A stretch of 64,000 bases of DNA, from positions 1-64,000 of the forward strand of contig JAFSTC010000047.1 in the NCBI GenBank assembly GCA_017450705.1, read 5' to 3'. The position numbers and the translations under genes were made by a program. Positions within the stretch are counted from its first letter, which is position 1, and every line of letters starts with the position of its first letter. This DNA comes from Lentisphaeria bacterium (GTDB lineage Bacteria > Verrucomicrobiota > Lentisphaeria > Victivallales > Victivallaceae). Of this stretch, positions 26,028-36,192 are shown piece after piece. The notes beneath the pieces are model-generated. The model was not told the DNA's origin, did not search any database, and saw only the letters and a list, made by a program, of their open reading frames with translations.

Positions 26028-28355
26028 ATGATGAAAATGACTCTGAAATGGTTGACGGCGGGCGTGATCCTGCTGGGGGCCGCATTTTCGGACGCGGCCG
26101 AGGTGAACAAGGTCACCTTCCGGCAGAAAGGCGACAGCCGTCTCTCCGAAGTCCAGCTTTCGAGCCAGGTGAAGCTGCATCCCGGGGTGCAGTACACCCG
26201 GGAGTCTCTGGATGCCGACATCAAACGTCTCCACGCCACCGGGAATTTCTCGGACGTCACCGCGGAGACCCTCCCCGCCGGCAAGGACCGGGTCGATGTG
26301 GTCTTCACCGTCGTTCCCCGTCCGCGGATCGCCGAGATCCGGTTCAGCGGGAACGCGAAGTTCCCCGCCCACGAGCTGGGAAAGGAGATCGCCATTTCCG
26401 AGGGGGCCATCCTCAACGACCTGGCGCTCCGCGACAGCATCGCCAAGCTGAGAACGTTCTACCGGGAGCGGGGATACCGCGACGTGGTCATCCCGCCCCC
26501 CGCCATCGTGCCCGCCGGGGAGGGGACGGTCAACGTCACCATCAAGATCGAGGAGCATCTGCGGCTCAAGGTCCATGACGTCTTCTTCGCCGGGACCTCC
26601 GTCTTCTCCCAGTGGGATCTGCGCCACAGCATCGCCACGCGCTTCAGTTATCTCAACTGGGTGCCTTTCCTCAACGACTATTTCAACCAGGGGCTTCTCG
26701 ACAGGCCCGAACTCGAGCTGGACAAGGCCCGGCTCCGGGACAAGTATCACGATGCCGGATATCTGGATTTCAAGATCGACAAGATCGACCTCGTTCCCCT
26801 CAAGGACGATCCGGAATACGTGGACGTGACGTTCCACATCACCGAGGGCAAGCCCTACACGGTGGGCAAGGTCGAGGTGGCCGGCGTCACGGTGTTCAAG
26901 CACGGCGAGGCCGCCGGCCGCATCCGCCTCAAGAGCGGGGACACCTTCAGCCGGGCGAAGGAGGAGTCCAGCGCCCGGGGCGTCTCGTCGCTCTATGAGA
27001 CGCTGGGCTACTGCGACGTGGCCTGCCGCGCCGTGCGGTCCGAGGATTTCGAGAAGAAGACCGTCGATCTCAAGTTCGAGGTCGGCGAAGGGCGCAAGTA
27101 CCACGTCCGCGACATCATCATCGTGGGCAACACCGCCACCAGGGACAAGGTGATCCGCCGGGAGCTGGCCATCCAGCCCGGAGACCCCGTGGACCGCAAC
27201 CGCATCGCCGTCAGCCGCCAGCGTCTGCTGGGCATGGGGTACTTCACCAAGGTGGAAGCCGCCGCCGTGAACGCCGATGCGCTGGATGAGAAGGACGTCC
27301 GCATTTCCGTGCAGGAGAAGGATTCCCGCTATCAGTTCCGCATCGGCGCCGGCGCTTCGGACGTCAACTCCGTGTTCGGCATGGCCGAGATCTCCACGGA
27401 TAATTTCGACGTGCTCAATCCCAAAGACTGGTTCTACGGCGGCGGCCAGAGGCTGAGGATCCGGGGCGTGTACGGGTTCGAGAACGCCGGTTTCAACGTG
27501 GACTTCGTCGAACCTTGGCTTTTCGATCTGCCTCTGCGCTTCGAACTCTCCGGCTACATGAACCTCACCGAGTACGACAACTGGAACGAGTGGCGCGTCG
27601 GCGGGCGCACCTCTCTGCAGCGCAAGATCTTCGACGATTTCACCTCGATCGCCGTGGGCTACAAGTTCGAGGTGGTCCGGGTCAACGAGGTGAGTTCCCG
27701 GCTCAAGGACTATTTCCACGACAACGGTCTGGACGGGACATTCCGCGTGAGTCAGCCCTCCATCAGCCTCAACCGGGATACCCGGGACAGCCTGACCGAT
27801 CCCACCGAGGGTTACAACATCAACCTCTTTGCCTCCATCACGCCCAAGGCGCTGGGGTCCAGCGCCGACTACTACCGGCTGGAGGCCAAGGGAAGCTACT
27901 ACGTGAACTTCTTCGACCGCGCCATCGTCGCCATGGTGGGCGCCCGGATCGGCACGGTCGCGTGCTTCGACCGCAACGAGGACGTGCCGGTGTTCGAGCG
28001 CTACTTCCTGGGCGGCAGCGGGTCGCTGCGGGGCTTCGACTACCGGACCGTCAGCCCCACCTACCGGCGGGAAAATATCGGCGGCCAGACGATGCTGCTG
28101 GTGACCTCCGAGGTGACCCATCCCATCTGGGGACCGGTCCGCGGCGCGGCCTTCATCGACATCGGCAACGCCTGGCGCAACTCCTACAGCATGGGATTCA
28201 GTGGCATCAACATGGGCGCGGGCTACGGTCTGCGGATCAAGATCCCCCAGCTCAACGTGCCCATCAAACTGGATCTGGCCTATCCGATCCTGAACAATCA
28301 GGATGCGGAGTCCAACAAGCTGCGGATCCATTTCAACGTGGGATTCACCTTCTGA
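26028..28355 (+). CDS. bamA: Outer membrane protein assembly factor BamA
   Basis: About 775 residues. I chose ATG 26028 because AGGGGG lies seven bases upstream; ATG 26022 and 26031 are in the same frame. A signal peptide (TLKWLTAGVILLGAAFSDA) is followed by about five POTRA domains (25-420, such as PRIAEIRFSGNAKFPAHELG) and a C-terminal 16-strand barrel. The barrel shows FLGGSGSLRGFDYRT, the conserved lid-loop motif, and ends in FNVGFTF with the terminal Phe of outer membrane proteins. It inserts beta-barrel proteins and proves a didermic envelope. Confidence 0.95.
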   Translation: MMKMTLKWLTAGVILLGAAFSDAAEVNKVTFRQKGDSRLSEVQLSSQVKLHPGVQYTRESLDADIKRLHATGNFSDVTAETLPAGKDRVDVVFTVVPRPRIAEIRFSGNAKFPAHELGKEIAISEGAILNDLALRDSIAKLRTFYRERGYRDVVIPPPAIVPAGEGTVNVTIKIEEHLRLKVHDVFFAGTSVFSQWDLRHSIATRFSYLNWVPFLNDYFNQGLLDRPELELDKARLRDKYHDAGYLDFKIDKIDLVPLKDDPEYVDVTFHITEGKPYTVGKVEVAGVTVFKHGEAAGRIRLKSGDTFSRAKEESSARGVSSLYETLGYCDVACRAVRSEDFEKKTVDLKFEVGEGRKYHVRDIIIVGNTATRDKVIRRELAIQPGDPVDRNRIAVSRQRLLGMGYFTKVEAAAVNADALDEKDVRISVQEKDSRYQFRIGAGASDVNSVFGMAEISTDNFDVLNPKDWFYGGGQRLRIRGVYGFENAGFNVDFVEPWLFDLPLRFELSGYMNLTEYDNWNEWRVGGRTSLQRKIFDDFTSIAVGYKFEVVRVNEVSSRLKDYFHDNGLDGTFRVSQPSISLNRDTRDSLTDPTEGYNINLFASITPKALGSSADYYRLEAKGSYYVNFFDRAIVAMVGARIGTVACFDRNEDVPVFERYFLGGSGSLRGFDYRTVSPTYRRENIGGQTMLLVTSEVTHPIWGPVRGAAFIDIGNAWRNSYSMGFSGINMGAGYGLRIKIPQLNVPIKLDLAYPILNNQDAESNKLRIHFNVGFTF

Positions 28356-29161
28356 TGGGCGCAGAAGAAAAATACGCTCCCGGCGCGGAGGGGCTGATGG
28401 CCGTGCTCCGGCGTCTGCGGGCGCCCGACGGCTGCCCCTGGGACCGGGCGCAGACCCGGCACACCCTGACCCGGCACCTCGCCTGCGAGTGCGCCGAACT
28501 CATCGACGCCGTGGACCGCGAGGATCCCCCCGCCATCTGCGACGAGGCCGGAGACGTGCTGATGAACCTCTTCCTCCAGATCCTCATCGCCGAGGAGCGC
28601 GGAGAATTCACCCTCGCCGACGTCTGGAAAAACGAGATCGGCAAGATGATCCGCCGCCATGCCCACATCTTCGGGGACGAGACGGCTTCCACCCCGGAGG
28701 AGGTCACCGCCCTGTGGGAAAAGATCAAGCGCCGCGAGCGGGCGGGCAAGCCCGAACCCGAGTCCGTTCTGGACGGGGTGCCCCAGTATCTCTCGGCCCT
28801 TGCCCGGGCGGAGAAACTTCAGAAGAAGGCGGCTGAGACCGGCTTCGACTGGACTGACGAGACCGGCGTGCTGGCCAAGATCCGCGAGGAGGTGGAGGAG
28901 CTTTCCCGCGCCATGGACTCCTGTGACGCCGACGCCGTCGACGAAGAGCTGGGGGATCTGCTGTTCTCGGCGGTCAATCTCATCCGCTTCCGCAAGCGGG
29001 AGGACGCCGAATCGCTGCTGCGCCGGGCGAACCGCAAATTCGAACGGCGTTTCCGTTTCATCGAAAAGAACTTGAAAGCGGCGGGCGAGGACCCCGGAAC
29101 GGTCGGGATCGACCGTCTGGAAGCCCTCTGGCAGGCCGCGAAAACAGGAGAAAAAGAATAA
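28355..29161 (+). CDS. mazG: Nucleoside triphosphate pyrophosphohydrolase MazG
   Basis: 268 residues, starting on the last base of the bamA stop. Tandem MazG domains: residues 10-110 carry [18 protein letters not shown] and the metal-binding ECAELIDAV...DEAGDVLMN; residues 150-230 repeat it as [12 protein letters not shown]...[12 protein letters not shown]. It hydrolyses NTPs to NMP and PPi, cleaning the nucleotide pool or tuning ppGpp-type signals. The stop overlaps the arnB start by one base. Confidence 0.95.
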   Translation: MGAEEKYAPGAEGLMAVLRRLRAPDGCPWDRAQTRHTLTRHLACECAELIDAVDREDPPAICDEAGDVLMNLFLQILIAEERGEFTLADVWKNEIGKMIRRHAHIFGDETASTPEEVTALWEKIKRRERAGKPEPESVLDGVPQYLSALARAEKLQKKAAETGFDWTDETGVLAKIREEVEELSRAMDSCDADAVDEELGDLLFSAVNLIRFRKREDAESLLRRANRKFERRFRFIEKNLKAAGEDPGTVGIDRLEALWQAAKTGEKE

Positions 29162-30306
29162 TGCGCAAAGAGTTTCTGCCCTTCACCCGTCCGGCTGTCA
29201 CCGAAGCCGATATCGCGGCGGTGGATGCCGTTCTGCGTTCCGGCTGGCTGACCAACGGTCCGGTGAACGCCGAGTTCGAAGCCGCCGTGGCCGCCCTCTC
29301 CGGGTGCCGGGGCGCCGTGGCCGTTTCCAGCGCCACGGGAGCCATGCACATTTTGCTCAAGGCTCTCGGCATCGGTCCGGGGGACGAAGTCATCACCCCC
29401 TCCATGACCTGGGTCTCCATCGCCAACATGATCGTGCTCGCCGGAGCGACGCCGGTCTTCGTCGACGTCGACCGCGAGACGCTTCTGGTGACGCCCGAGG
29501 CGGTCAAAAACGCCGTCACGGAGCGGACGAAGCTCATCGTGCCCGTGCATTTCGCCGGCGCTCCCTGCGACATCGACGGCATCCGGGCCGCGGCGGGGGA
29601 CATCCCCGTCGTGGAGGACGCCGCCCACGCGCTGGGGACCTTTTACAAGGGCCGCCACGTGGGGACCGGGAATCACGCCATCTACAGTTTTCACGCCATC
29701 AAGAACGTCACCTGCGGCGAGGGCGGCATGTTCGTTTCGGACGACCCGGAGCTCTGCGACAGGATCCGGCGCTGGAAATTCCACGGCATCGGCATGGACG
29801 CCTTCGACCGTCAGAACCGGGGCCGCAGTCCCCAGGCCGAGGTTTTGAGCCCGGGGTTCAAATACAACCTCACCGACATCTGCGCCGCGCTGGGGTACAG
29901 CCAGTTCAAGCGCTGGCGCGAGATCAACGCCCGCCGGGCGCATCTGGCCATGCTGTACCGCGAAAAGTTTGCCGCCATCCCCGAGATCCGGCCCCTCGCG
30001 GATCCCGAAGGGTACGATTTCACCCATGCGTGGCATCTTTTCGTCGTTCGCGTCGACAGTCCCTCCATCGACCGCAACACCTTCATGGCGAAGCTCAAGG
30101 AAAAGAACATCGGTACCGGACTGCACTTCCGCTGCGCCCACTTGCAGAAATATTACCGCGAGGCGTTCGGCTTCAAGCCGGGCTTCCTGCCCGCCACCGA
30201 ATACAACAGCGATCACATCTGCTCGCTGCCCCTCTTCCCGGACATGCTTGACAGCGACGTGGACGACGTGGTCTCCGCCATCCGGGAAGTCCTTGCCGGA
30301 GCGTGA
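29161..30306 (+). CDS. arnB: UDP-4-amino-4-deoxy-L-arabinose aminotransferase-like (ArnB, DegT family)
   Basis: 381 residues, the ArnB length. PLP-dependent DegT/DnrJ/EryC1/StrS enzyme, in the L-Ara4N route for lipid A modification. [46 protein letters not shown] and [15 protein letters not shown] (catalytic Lys in HAIKN) closely follow E. coli ArnB, as does [13 protein letters not shown]. The next genes are arnT and arnC homologues, which supports the substrate. arnA and arnD, which make and deformylate the sugar, are not in the window. Confidence 0.88.
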   Translation: MRKEFLPFTRPAVTEADIAAVDAVLRSGWLTNGPVNAEFEAAVAALSGCRGAVAVSSATGAMHILLKALGIGPGDEVITPSMTWVSIANMIVLAGATPVFVDVDRETLLVTPEAVKNAVTERTKLIVPVHFAGAPCDIDGIRAAAGDIPVVEDAAHALGTFYKGRHVGTGNHAIYSFHAIKNVTCGEGGMFVSDDPELCDRIRRWKFHGIGMDAFDRQNRGRSPQAEVLSPGFKYNLTDICAALGYSQFKRWREINARRAHLAMLYREKFAAIPEIRPLADPEGYDFTHAWHLFVVRVDSPSIDRNTFMAKLKEKNIGTGLHFRCAHLQKYYREAFGFKPGFLPATEYNSDHICSLPLFPDMLDSDVDDVVSAIREVLAGA

Positions 30307-30308
30307 CG

Positions 30309-32126
30309 ATGCTGCCGGAATCCGACAGGAGAAATGTGAGATCCGGGATCGCGGAGGACTTTTTCTGGCTCTTCGCGGTCACGGCGCTTTTCATGTTTCT
30401 CGGCCGGAACGCCCTGTGGGCCTCCGAGGACCGCTGGGCGGAGATCACCCGCGAGATGATCGTGACCGGCGACTACCTGCATCCGGCGATCAACTGGCGG
30501 ATCTATTTCGACAAGCCGCAACTCTCCTACTGGTTCATCGTGCCCTGGGCGCACCTTTTCGGACTGACGGAGTTTTCCGTCCGTATCCCCAGCGCCCTGG
30601 CGGCCCTCGCCGGACTTTTCGGCACCATCCGCCTGGCCGAAAGGTTTTTCGGAAGGGAGAGCGCCCTCCTCGGCGGCTGGATGCTGCTCTCGTGCTACGG
30701 ATTCCTCTTCTGGGGACGCACCGCCGCCGCTGACATGGCCAACATGGCCGCAGGCGTCCTGGCCGTCGCCTGGTTTTGTTATGCCGAGGAGAAGCCGGTC
30801 TTCTGGAAGTATCTGGTCTTCTACCTCATCGCCTTCGGCGGCGCCCTGACCAAGGGGCTTCCCGCCGTGGCGGTCCCCGCGGCGATGCTTCTGCCGCATC
30901 TGCTGAATCACGGACGCTGGCTCAAGCATCTGAATATCTCCAACTTCTGCGCGCTGATCATCGGCGCGGCGGTCTATCTCGCCCCGTTCCTCACCGCCTC
31001 CTGCATCCCCCCGGCGGAGGGCCTTTTGCCGCCGGAAGGCGAGGTCCTCACGGGGCTGGAACTGGTATGGAAGGAAAACATCGTCCGGGCTTTCAACGCC
31101 TTCGACCACAAAGACCCCTTCTACAGCTATCTTTACAATCTGCCCCGTCTTCTGCTGCCGTGGTCGCCCTTCTTCGCGGCGGCGCTGATCGCCTCGGCTG
31201 CGGCGTGGAAGCGTCTGAGCGGGCCCTGCCGGGAGCTTCTGATCGGCATCGGCCTCGTGTTTCTCATGTTCTCCTGTTCCTCCTCGCGGAGATGGTATTA
31301 CATTTTGCCGCTGGCTCCCTTCTGCATGATTTTCACCGCTGCGGCGATCTGCCGCTGCGGCGAAAAGAGGTGGATGAAAATCATGCTTTCCGTCATGCGC
31401 TGGTGCGTGATCTTTGCCGCCTCCCTGGGGCTGGCCGCGCCGGTGATGCTGCCGGTGTTTTCCATGCTTTTCAACCATCTGCCGCCCCTGCTGGCCGTGA
31501 CGGCCGTTCCCTTTGCCGGTCTCGTGACGCTGGTCATCTGTGTAGCGGACGGCCGTCCGGGCAACGGCGTCGAGCGTTTCACGGGGCTGTCCTCGCCTCT
31601 CGGCTCCACGGTGGTCGGAACGGCGGTCCTCATGGCCGCCGTCTTCGGCGCGGTGGTCCCCAGTCTCACCTTTTACCGCACGGAAAAGACCTTCATCCGG
31701 AGCGCGGCCCCGCTCCTGGCCGGGATCCCCCTGAAGGACACGGTGTTCTACGAAACGGATTCCGCCGCGAAGTTCCAGTTCTACCTGGGCTGGAACGGTC
31801 CCGTTTCCGTCGCCTGGAAAAAGAACGGCGGACTCGCGAAGTTCATCGATTCCCGCCGGGGCGGCAGGATCGCCGTGATCTGCTACGGCCGGGAACGGGA
31901 ACTGGCCGCGCTCTCCTCCGATCTGGCCGCCGCGGGCATCCGGAAGAACAAACCCGTCCCGGCGCTGCGTGAGCCGGGGGAGGGCAAGAAGTGGGTGATT
32001 TTTTTGATCGACATCCCCGGAAACGGGGATCCGGAAAAAGCAACGCTCCCGGGCGCGTCCGGACCGGCGGAGAAAACTCCCCCCGCGGCCGCTCCGGGAC
32101 CACGTAAAACGCAGGAGAAAAAATGA
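30309..32126 (+). CDS. arnT: Lipid A aminoarabinose transferase-like glycosyltransferase (ArnT/PMT family)
   Basis: 605 residues from ATG 30309, with GGAG seven bases upstream; a GTG at 30303 overlapping the arnB stop is the alternative. Integral membrane GT-C enzyme with about a dozen helices. The N-terminal loop after the first helix (RNALWASEDRWAEITREMI) holds the acidic motif used for catalysis in this family, and INWRIYFDKPQLSYW follows, as in ArnT. It would move L-Ara4N from undecaprenyl phosphate to lipid A on the outer face of the inner membrane. The C-terminal 60 residues are Pro/Ala-rich and look disordered. Confidence 0.82.
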   Translation: MLPESDRRNVRSGIAEDFFWLFAVTALFMFLGRNALWASEDRWAEITREMIVTGDYLHPAINWRIYFDKPQLSYWFIVPWAHLFGLTEFSVRIPSALAALAGLFGTIRLAERFFGRESALLGGWMLLSCYGFLFWGRTAAADMANMAAGVLAVAWFCYAEEKPVFWKYLVFYLIAFGGALTKGLPAVAVPAAMLLPHLLNHGRWLKHLNISNFCALIIGAAVYLAPFLTASCIPPAEGLLPPEGEVLTGLELVWKENIVRAFNAFDHKDPFYSYLYNLPRLLLPWSPFFAAALIASAAAWKRLSGPCRELLIGIGLVFLMFSCSSSRRWYYILPLAPFCMIFTAAAICRCGEKRWMKIMLSVMRWCVIFAASLGLAAPVMLPVFSMLFNHLPPLLAVTAVPFAGLVTLVICVADGRPGNGVERFTGLSSPLGSTVVGTAVLMAAVFGAVVPSLTFYRTEKTFIRSAAPLLAGIPLKDTVFYETDSAAKFQFYLGWNGPVSVAWKKNGGLAKFIDSRRGGRIAVICYGRERELAALSSDLAAAGIRKNKPVPALREPGEGKKWVIFLIDIPGNGDPEKATLPGASGPAEKTPPAAAPGPRKTQEKK

Positions 32127-33094
32127 TGGACAGGGATTATTCGGTCAACTATATTTCAATCGTCGTCCCCGTGTACAACGAGGAGGGGTGTCTTCAGGAG
32201 CTCATCGACCGCACGCTGCGCACGCTGGACGGCCTCGGCAAAAAGTTCGAGTTCATCCTGATCGACGACGGGAGCCGGGACTCTTCCCGCGAGATCATTT
32301 CCCGGGCCTCCGCTTCCCGGCCCGATGAGGTCATCGGATGCATCCTCAACCGCAACTACGGGCAGCACTCCGCCATCATGGCCGGATTTTCCCTCGTCCG
32401 GGGCGACCTCGTCATCACTCTGGACGCCGATCTCCAGAACCCGCCCGAAGAGATCCCCAACCTCGTCGCCGCCGCCGAAAAGGGCAACGACGTCGTTGGC
32501 ACCATCCGCCAGCATCGTCGGGACACCCTCTTCCGCAAGGTCGCCTCGAAGATCGTCAACCGCGCCGCCCGCGCCGCCACCGGCGTCCACATGAGCGATT
32601 ACGGATGCATGCTCCGGGCTTACCGGCGCTTCGTCGTCGAGGCGATGCTCCAGTGCAACGAGCGCAGCACGTTCATCCCCGTGCTGGGCAACAGCTTCGC
32701 CCGGACCACGTGCGAGATCCCCGTGGCCCATGCCGCCCGGAAGGTCGGCGACTCCAAGTATTCCCTGTGGAAACTCATCAATCTGCAGTTCAATCTGCTG
32801 ACCTGCATGACGACCGTGCCGCTGCGCATGCTCACCTACTTCGGTCTGCTGGCCGGATTCAGCGGTTTTCTCCTGAGCCTCTACATCATCGTCCGCCGCT
32901 TCTGCTGGCCCGACGGCGACGCGTGGGCCAACAGCGGCGTCTTCACCATGTTCGCCGTGATGTTCATCTTCACCGGCATCCAGATGGTCGGCATCGGCGT
33001 CATCGGCGAGTACATCGGCCGGATCTACACCGATGTCCGGGCCAGACCCCGGTACTTCATCGAAGAAGTCCTCGGACGAAAAGAGCAGAAATAA
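32123..33094 (+). CDS. arnC: Undecaprenyl-phosphate 4-deoxy-4-formamido-L-arabinose transferase-like (ArnC)
   Basis: 323 residues, overlapping the arnT stop as ATGA. GT2 fold: SIVVPVYNEEGCL, LIDDGSRDSS, LNRNYGQHSAIMAGFS, LDADLQNPPEEIP. MSDYGCMLRAYRR and NERSTFIPVLGN match E. coli ArnC closely. Two C-terminal membrane helices follow, then GEYIGRIYTDVRARPRYF. It loads the formamido-arabinose sugar onto undecaprenyl phosphate. With ArnB and ArnT it points to cationic lipid A decoration and resistance to antimicrobial peptides. Confidence 0.88.
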   Translation: MMDRDYSVNYISIVVPVYNEEGCLQELIDRTLRTLDGLGKKFEFILIDDGSRDSSREIISRASASRPDEVIGCILNRNYGQHSAIMAGFSLVRGDLVITLDADLQNPPEEIPNLVAAAEKGNDVVGTIRQHRRDTLFRKVASKIVNRAARAATGVHMSDYGCMLRAYRRFVVEAMLQCNERSTFIPVLGNSFARTTCEIPVAHAARKVGDSKYSLWKLINLQFNLLTCMTTVPLRMLTYFGLLAGFSGFLLSLYIIVRRFCWPDGDAWANSGVFTMFAVMFIFTGIQMVGIGVIGEYIGRIYTDVRARPRYFIEEVLGRKEQK

Positions 33095-33339
33095 TGGACG
33101 TCCCCCGCAAAAAAAAGGATCCTTCCCTGCTCCTCGGCGTCGGCCTCGACAACAAGGACGGCCACAAACGCATCACCGAGGGCGACAATTTCTGCCTCGT
33201 CGGCGGCTCGGAGGAAACTCACGACCGCATGACCGAGACAGCCATCAAGTTCAACGAAAAACTCTCCCGGCGCGGCAAGAAACTCGGCGACCTCTCCCCG
33301 GAGGAGTTCCGCGACCTGATGCAGGAAGCCTCCGAGTAG
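33094..33339 (+). CDS. Small uncharacterised protein linked to the arn genes
   Basis: 81 residues, starting on the last base of the arnC stop. Soluble and charged, without membrane segment or cysteine cluster. The motif LLGVGLDNKDGHKRITEG, then GGSEETHDRMTETAIKFNE and a helical end LSPEEFRDLMQEA, looks like a real folded protein. I cannot name the family. Gene overlap suggests production with arnC; whether it serves lipid A modification or links to pepD, 13 bp downstream, is unknown. Confidence 0.75.
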   Translation: MDVPRKKKDPSLLLGVGLDNKDGHKRITEGDNFCLVGGSEETHDRMTETAIKFNEKLSRRGKKLGDLSPEEFRDLMQEASE

Positions 33340-33352
33340 AAAGTTTTTTCCC

Positions 33353-34780
33353 ATGGACCTCGTTTCTCCGGAGCCCGCCGCCGTGTGGCGGCGCTTTTCC
33401 CAGATCTGCGCCATCCCCCATCCTTCGGGACATGAGGAGAAACTGGCCCGTTTTCTCGCCGCGGAGGCGGAAGATCTGGGCCTCGCTGTCAGGATGGACG
33501 ACGCCTTCAACCTCAGGATCGACCGCAAGGCCTCCCCGGGCCGGGAAGGGTCTCCCCGGATCATCTTTCAGGCCCATCTGGACATGGTCCCCCAGGCCGC
33601 GCCCGGAAAGGTTTTCGATTTCTCCCGCGATCCCGTGACCCCCGTCGTGAAAGACGGCTTCGTCCGGGCCTGCGGCACCACCCTCGGCGCCGACGACGGC
33701 ATCGGCGTCGCCATGGCCATGGCCCTGCTGGAAGAGCCGGAGCTGGACGGCAATTTTGCCGCCCTCTTCACCGTGAGCGAGGAAACCGGGCTCGTCGGCG
33801 CGGCGAAACTTGATCCCGGCTTCCTCGACGGCGATATCCTCATCAATCTCGACCACAGCGAAGAAGGCAAGATCTGCATCGGCTGTGCCGGCGGGGCCCG
33901 GGTGCATCTGGCATTCGACACGGGTTGCGCTCCCGTTCCGGCGGGCAGGGCGGTGCGGATCGTTCTTGCCGGTCTGCCCGGCGGCCACTCCGGCGTCTGC
34001 ATCCACGAAAAGCGCGGCAACGCGCTGGTGATGCTGGCCCGGCTCCTCCGGGCCGCCCCATGCGCCGTGGCCTCCTTCGACGGCGGGACCGTGGACAACG
34101 CCATCCCCGCCCGCGCCGAGGCCGTCGCCGTCCTCGCCGATCCCGGCGCCGCGGAACAGACCCTGCGCGCCGCCGCCGATGTCTGCCGGCGGGAGCTGGA
34201 TCCCCGATTCTCCCTCGAACTTGAGATCTGCGGTCATCCCGTGCCGGAACGGGTGTGGGACGGGGCGTTCCAGGAGCGTTTCCTCGCGGCTCTCGCCACC
34301 GCTCCCGACGGCGTCGCCGACTTTGCCCCGGAGTACGGCGTCCCGCGCACCAGCGGCAACATCGCCTCCCTCCGCACGGAGAAAGATATTTTGAAACTCG
34401 TCTTCAGCACCCGCAGTCTGGACGACGCCGAGCGCAGAAAGCATACCGACCGTCTCATCGGCTGGTTTTCCGCTCTGGCCCCCCGGGTCGCGGTCACCTC
34501 GGAGTATCCCGGCTGGAAGCCGGCCGGGAACGCCCGTCTGCCCGGAATGGCCGCCCGCCTGCGCCGGGAACTGACGGGGAAGGAGACCGTGATCGAGGTC
34601 ATCCACGCGGGGCTCGAAGCCGGGCTTTTCGCGGGGAAGAACCCCCGCCTCGAAATGATGAGCTGCGGTCCGGCCGCCTTCGACATCCACACGCCGGATG
34701 AACGCCTCTCCATTGCCTCCGTTCAGGAGTTCTACCCCTTCATCAGGACCCTTGCCCTGCGGCTGATGTCTCTGAAGTGA
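33353..34780 (+). CDS. pepD: Cytosolic dipeptidase PepD (aminoacyl-histidine dipeptidase, M20)
   Basis: 475 residues, close to the family length. Di-zinc peptidase that cleaves Xaa-His and other dipeptides. Metal and catalytic motifs: FQAHLDMVPQ (His and Asp), TTLGADDGIGVAMAMALLE (bridging Asp), FTVSEETGLVGA (catalytic Glu and ligand) and LINLDHSEEGKICIGCAGG. GGHSGVCIHEKRGNA belongs to the lid domain. Its 3' end overlaps the convergent MATE gene by 38 bp. Confidence 0.93.
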   Translation: MDLVSPEPAAVWRRFSQICAIPHPSGHEEKLARFLAAEAEDLGLAVRMDDAFNLRIDRKASPGREGSPRIIFQAHLDMVPQAAPGKVFDFSRDPVTPVVKDGFVRACGTTLGADDGIGVAMAMALLEEPELDGNFAALFTVSEETGLVGAAKLDPGFLDGDILINLDHSEEGKICIGCAGGARVHLAFDTGCAPVPAGRAVRIVLAGLPGGHSGVCIHEKRGNALVMLARLLRAAPCAVASFDGGTVDNAIPARAEAVAVLADPGAAEQTLRAAADVCRRELDPRFSLELEICGHPVPERVWDGAFQERFLAALATAPDGVADFAPEYGVPRTSGNIASLRTEKDILKLVFSTRSLDDAERRKHTDRLIGWFSALAPRVAVTSEYPGWKPAGNARLPGMAARLRRELTGKETVIEVIHAGLEAGLFAGKNPRLEMMSCGPAAFDIHTPDERLSIASVQEFYPFIRTLALRLMSLK

Positions 34781-36146
34781 CGGGCGAAGTCCCGCGGCGC
34801 ATGATCCGCGAAAGAATGACGTGGAGCATCGTCCCGTTGATGAGGATCACCAGCGCCCACGAGACGGGGTAGGAGAGATAGAGGTTCGTCAGCGTCCGGT
34901 GCAGGGGGAAAACCCAGCAGACCCACAGCACGCGCAGACCGCATACCCCGCAGAGGATCACGATCATGGGCTTGATCGAGTGTCCCAGCCCCCGCAGCGT
35001 GCCGCTGATGACGTCCATGATCCCGCAGAGGAATTTCGTGGGCAGCAGAAGGTTCAGCCGCAGAAGCCCCCAGGCGATGACTGCGGGATCGCTGTTGTAC
35101 ACCCCCAGCGCCCGGCGCGCGAACAGAAGAAACAGTCCCCCCGTGAGAAACGCCGAAGCGCAGGAGCAGACGGCGCAGTAAAGGAATCCCCTTTTCACCC
35201 GGTCGTACTTTTTCGCCCCCAGATTCTGTCCCGTGAAGCTGATCGCCGTCTGAAAAAAGACCGAGGTCGCCTCGGCCACGATGGCTTCGATGCTCGCGGC
35301 CGCCGTGTCCCCCGCGATGGCCTGCCGGCCGAAGGTGTTGATGGCGCTCTGGATCGTGACGTTCGAGAAGGAGTAGCACGCCCCCTGGATGCCTCCCGGA
35401 AGCCCGATGTGAAAAATCTCCCGCAGAGAGGTCCCGTGGATCCTGATTTTGCCCCACCTCAAACGGATCGCATCACGGGACCGGTTCAGCGTCCACAGCA
35501 CCAGGAATGCCGCCAGCGCGTTGGAGATCACCGTGGCCGCCGCCACTCCCGCCACGTCCATTCCGAACGCCGCGACGAAAAGAAGATTGAGCAGCACGTT
35601 GACGCCCCCCGCCGCGAACATGAAGTAGAGCGGCCTCTTCGTGTCCCCCACGGCCCGGAGGATCGCCGCGCCGAAGTTGAAGAACACCACAAAGGGAAGC
35701 CCCGCGCAATAGATCCGCATGTAGAGCGCGGCCTTTCCGAGGATCTCCTCCGGCGTGTTCATCCACCGCAGCACGCCCGGAGAAACGAGGATCCCGGCGA
35801 CGCCCATGACGATCCCTCCGTAGAGCGCGACCGCCGCCGCCGTGTGGACGCCCCGGACCACCGCCCCCCGGTCCTTCGCCCCCGTCCCCCGGGCGATGAC
35901 CACGTTGACCCCGGAGGAAAGCCCGAAGAAGACCGCGAGGATCAGCCATACAAGCTGGCTCGTCGCCCCCACTGAAGCCAGCGCCTTCTCTCCTGCGAAG
36001 CGCCCGACGATCACGAGATCCGCGGCATTGAACAGCAGCTGGAGCACATTCGTGATCATGAGCGGGACCGTGAAAACCACGATCTTGCCGAAAAGCGGCC
36101 CCTCGCACATGTCCATGCGGTACTTCCCGCCCGCGTCCGTCTTCAT
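34743..36146 (-). CDS. MATE family efflux transporter
   Basis: 467 residues with 12 predicted helices in two similar halves. Family features are LFGKIVVFTVPLMITNVLQL and NAADLVIVGRFAGEKALASVGA at the start, and QTAISFTGQNLGAKKYDRV in the second half. It is an inner membrane exporter of cationic drugs or metabolites driven by Na+ or H+. AGGAAG precedes the start and a promoter lies at 36193-36220. It converges on pepD with overlapping 3' ends. Confidence 0.93.
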   Translation of the reverse strand: MKTDAGGKYRMDMCEGPLFGKIVVFTVPLMITNVLQLLFNAADLVIVGRFAGEKALASVGATSQLVWLILAVFFGLSSGVNVVIARGTGAKDRGAVVRGVHTAAAVALYGGIVMGVAGILVSPGVLRWMNTPEEILGKAALYMRIYCAGLPFVVFFNFGAAILRAVGDTKRPLYFMFAAGGVNVLLNLLFVAAFGMDVAGVAAATVISNALAAFLVLWTLNRSRDAIRLRWGKIRIHGTSLREIFHIGLPGGIQGACYSFSNVTIQSAINTFGRQAIAGDTAAASIEAIVAEATSVFFQTAISFTGQNLGAKKYDRVKRGFLYCAVCSCASAFLTGGLFLLFARRALGVYNSDPAVIAWGLLRLNLLLPTKFLCGIMDVISGTLRGLGHSIKPMIVILCGVCGLRVLWVCWVFPLHRTLTNLYLSYPVSWALVILINGTMLHVILSRIMRRGTSPVTSETSAAGQGS

Positions 36147-36192
36147 GGGGAGAATTCTTCCTTTGTGATCTTCCGTCGCCCTTATTACTATT

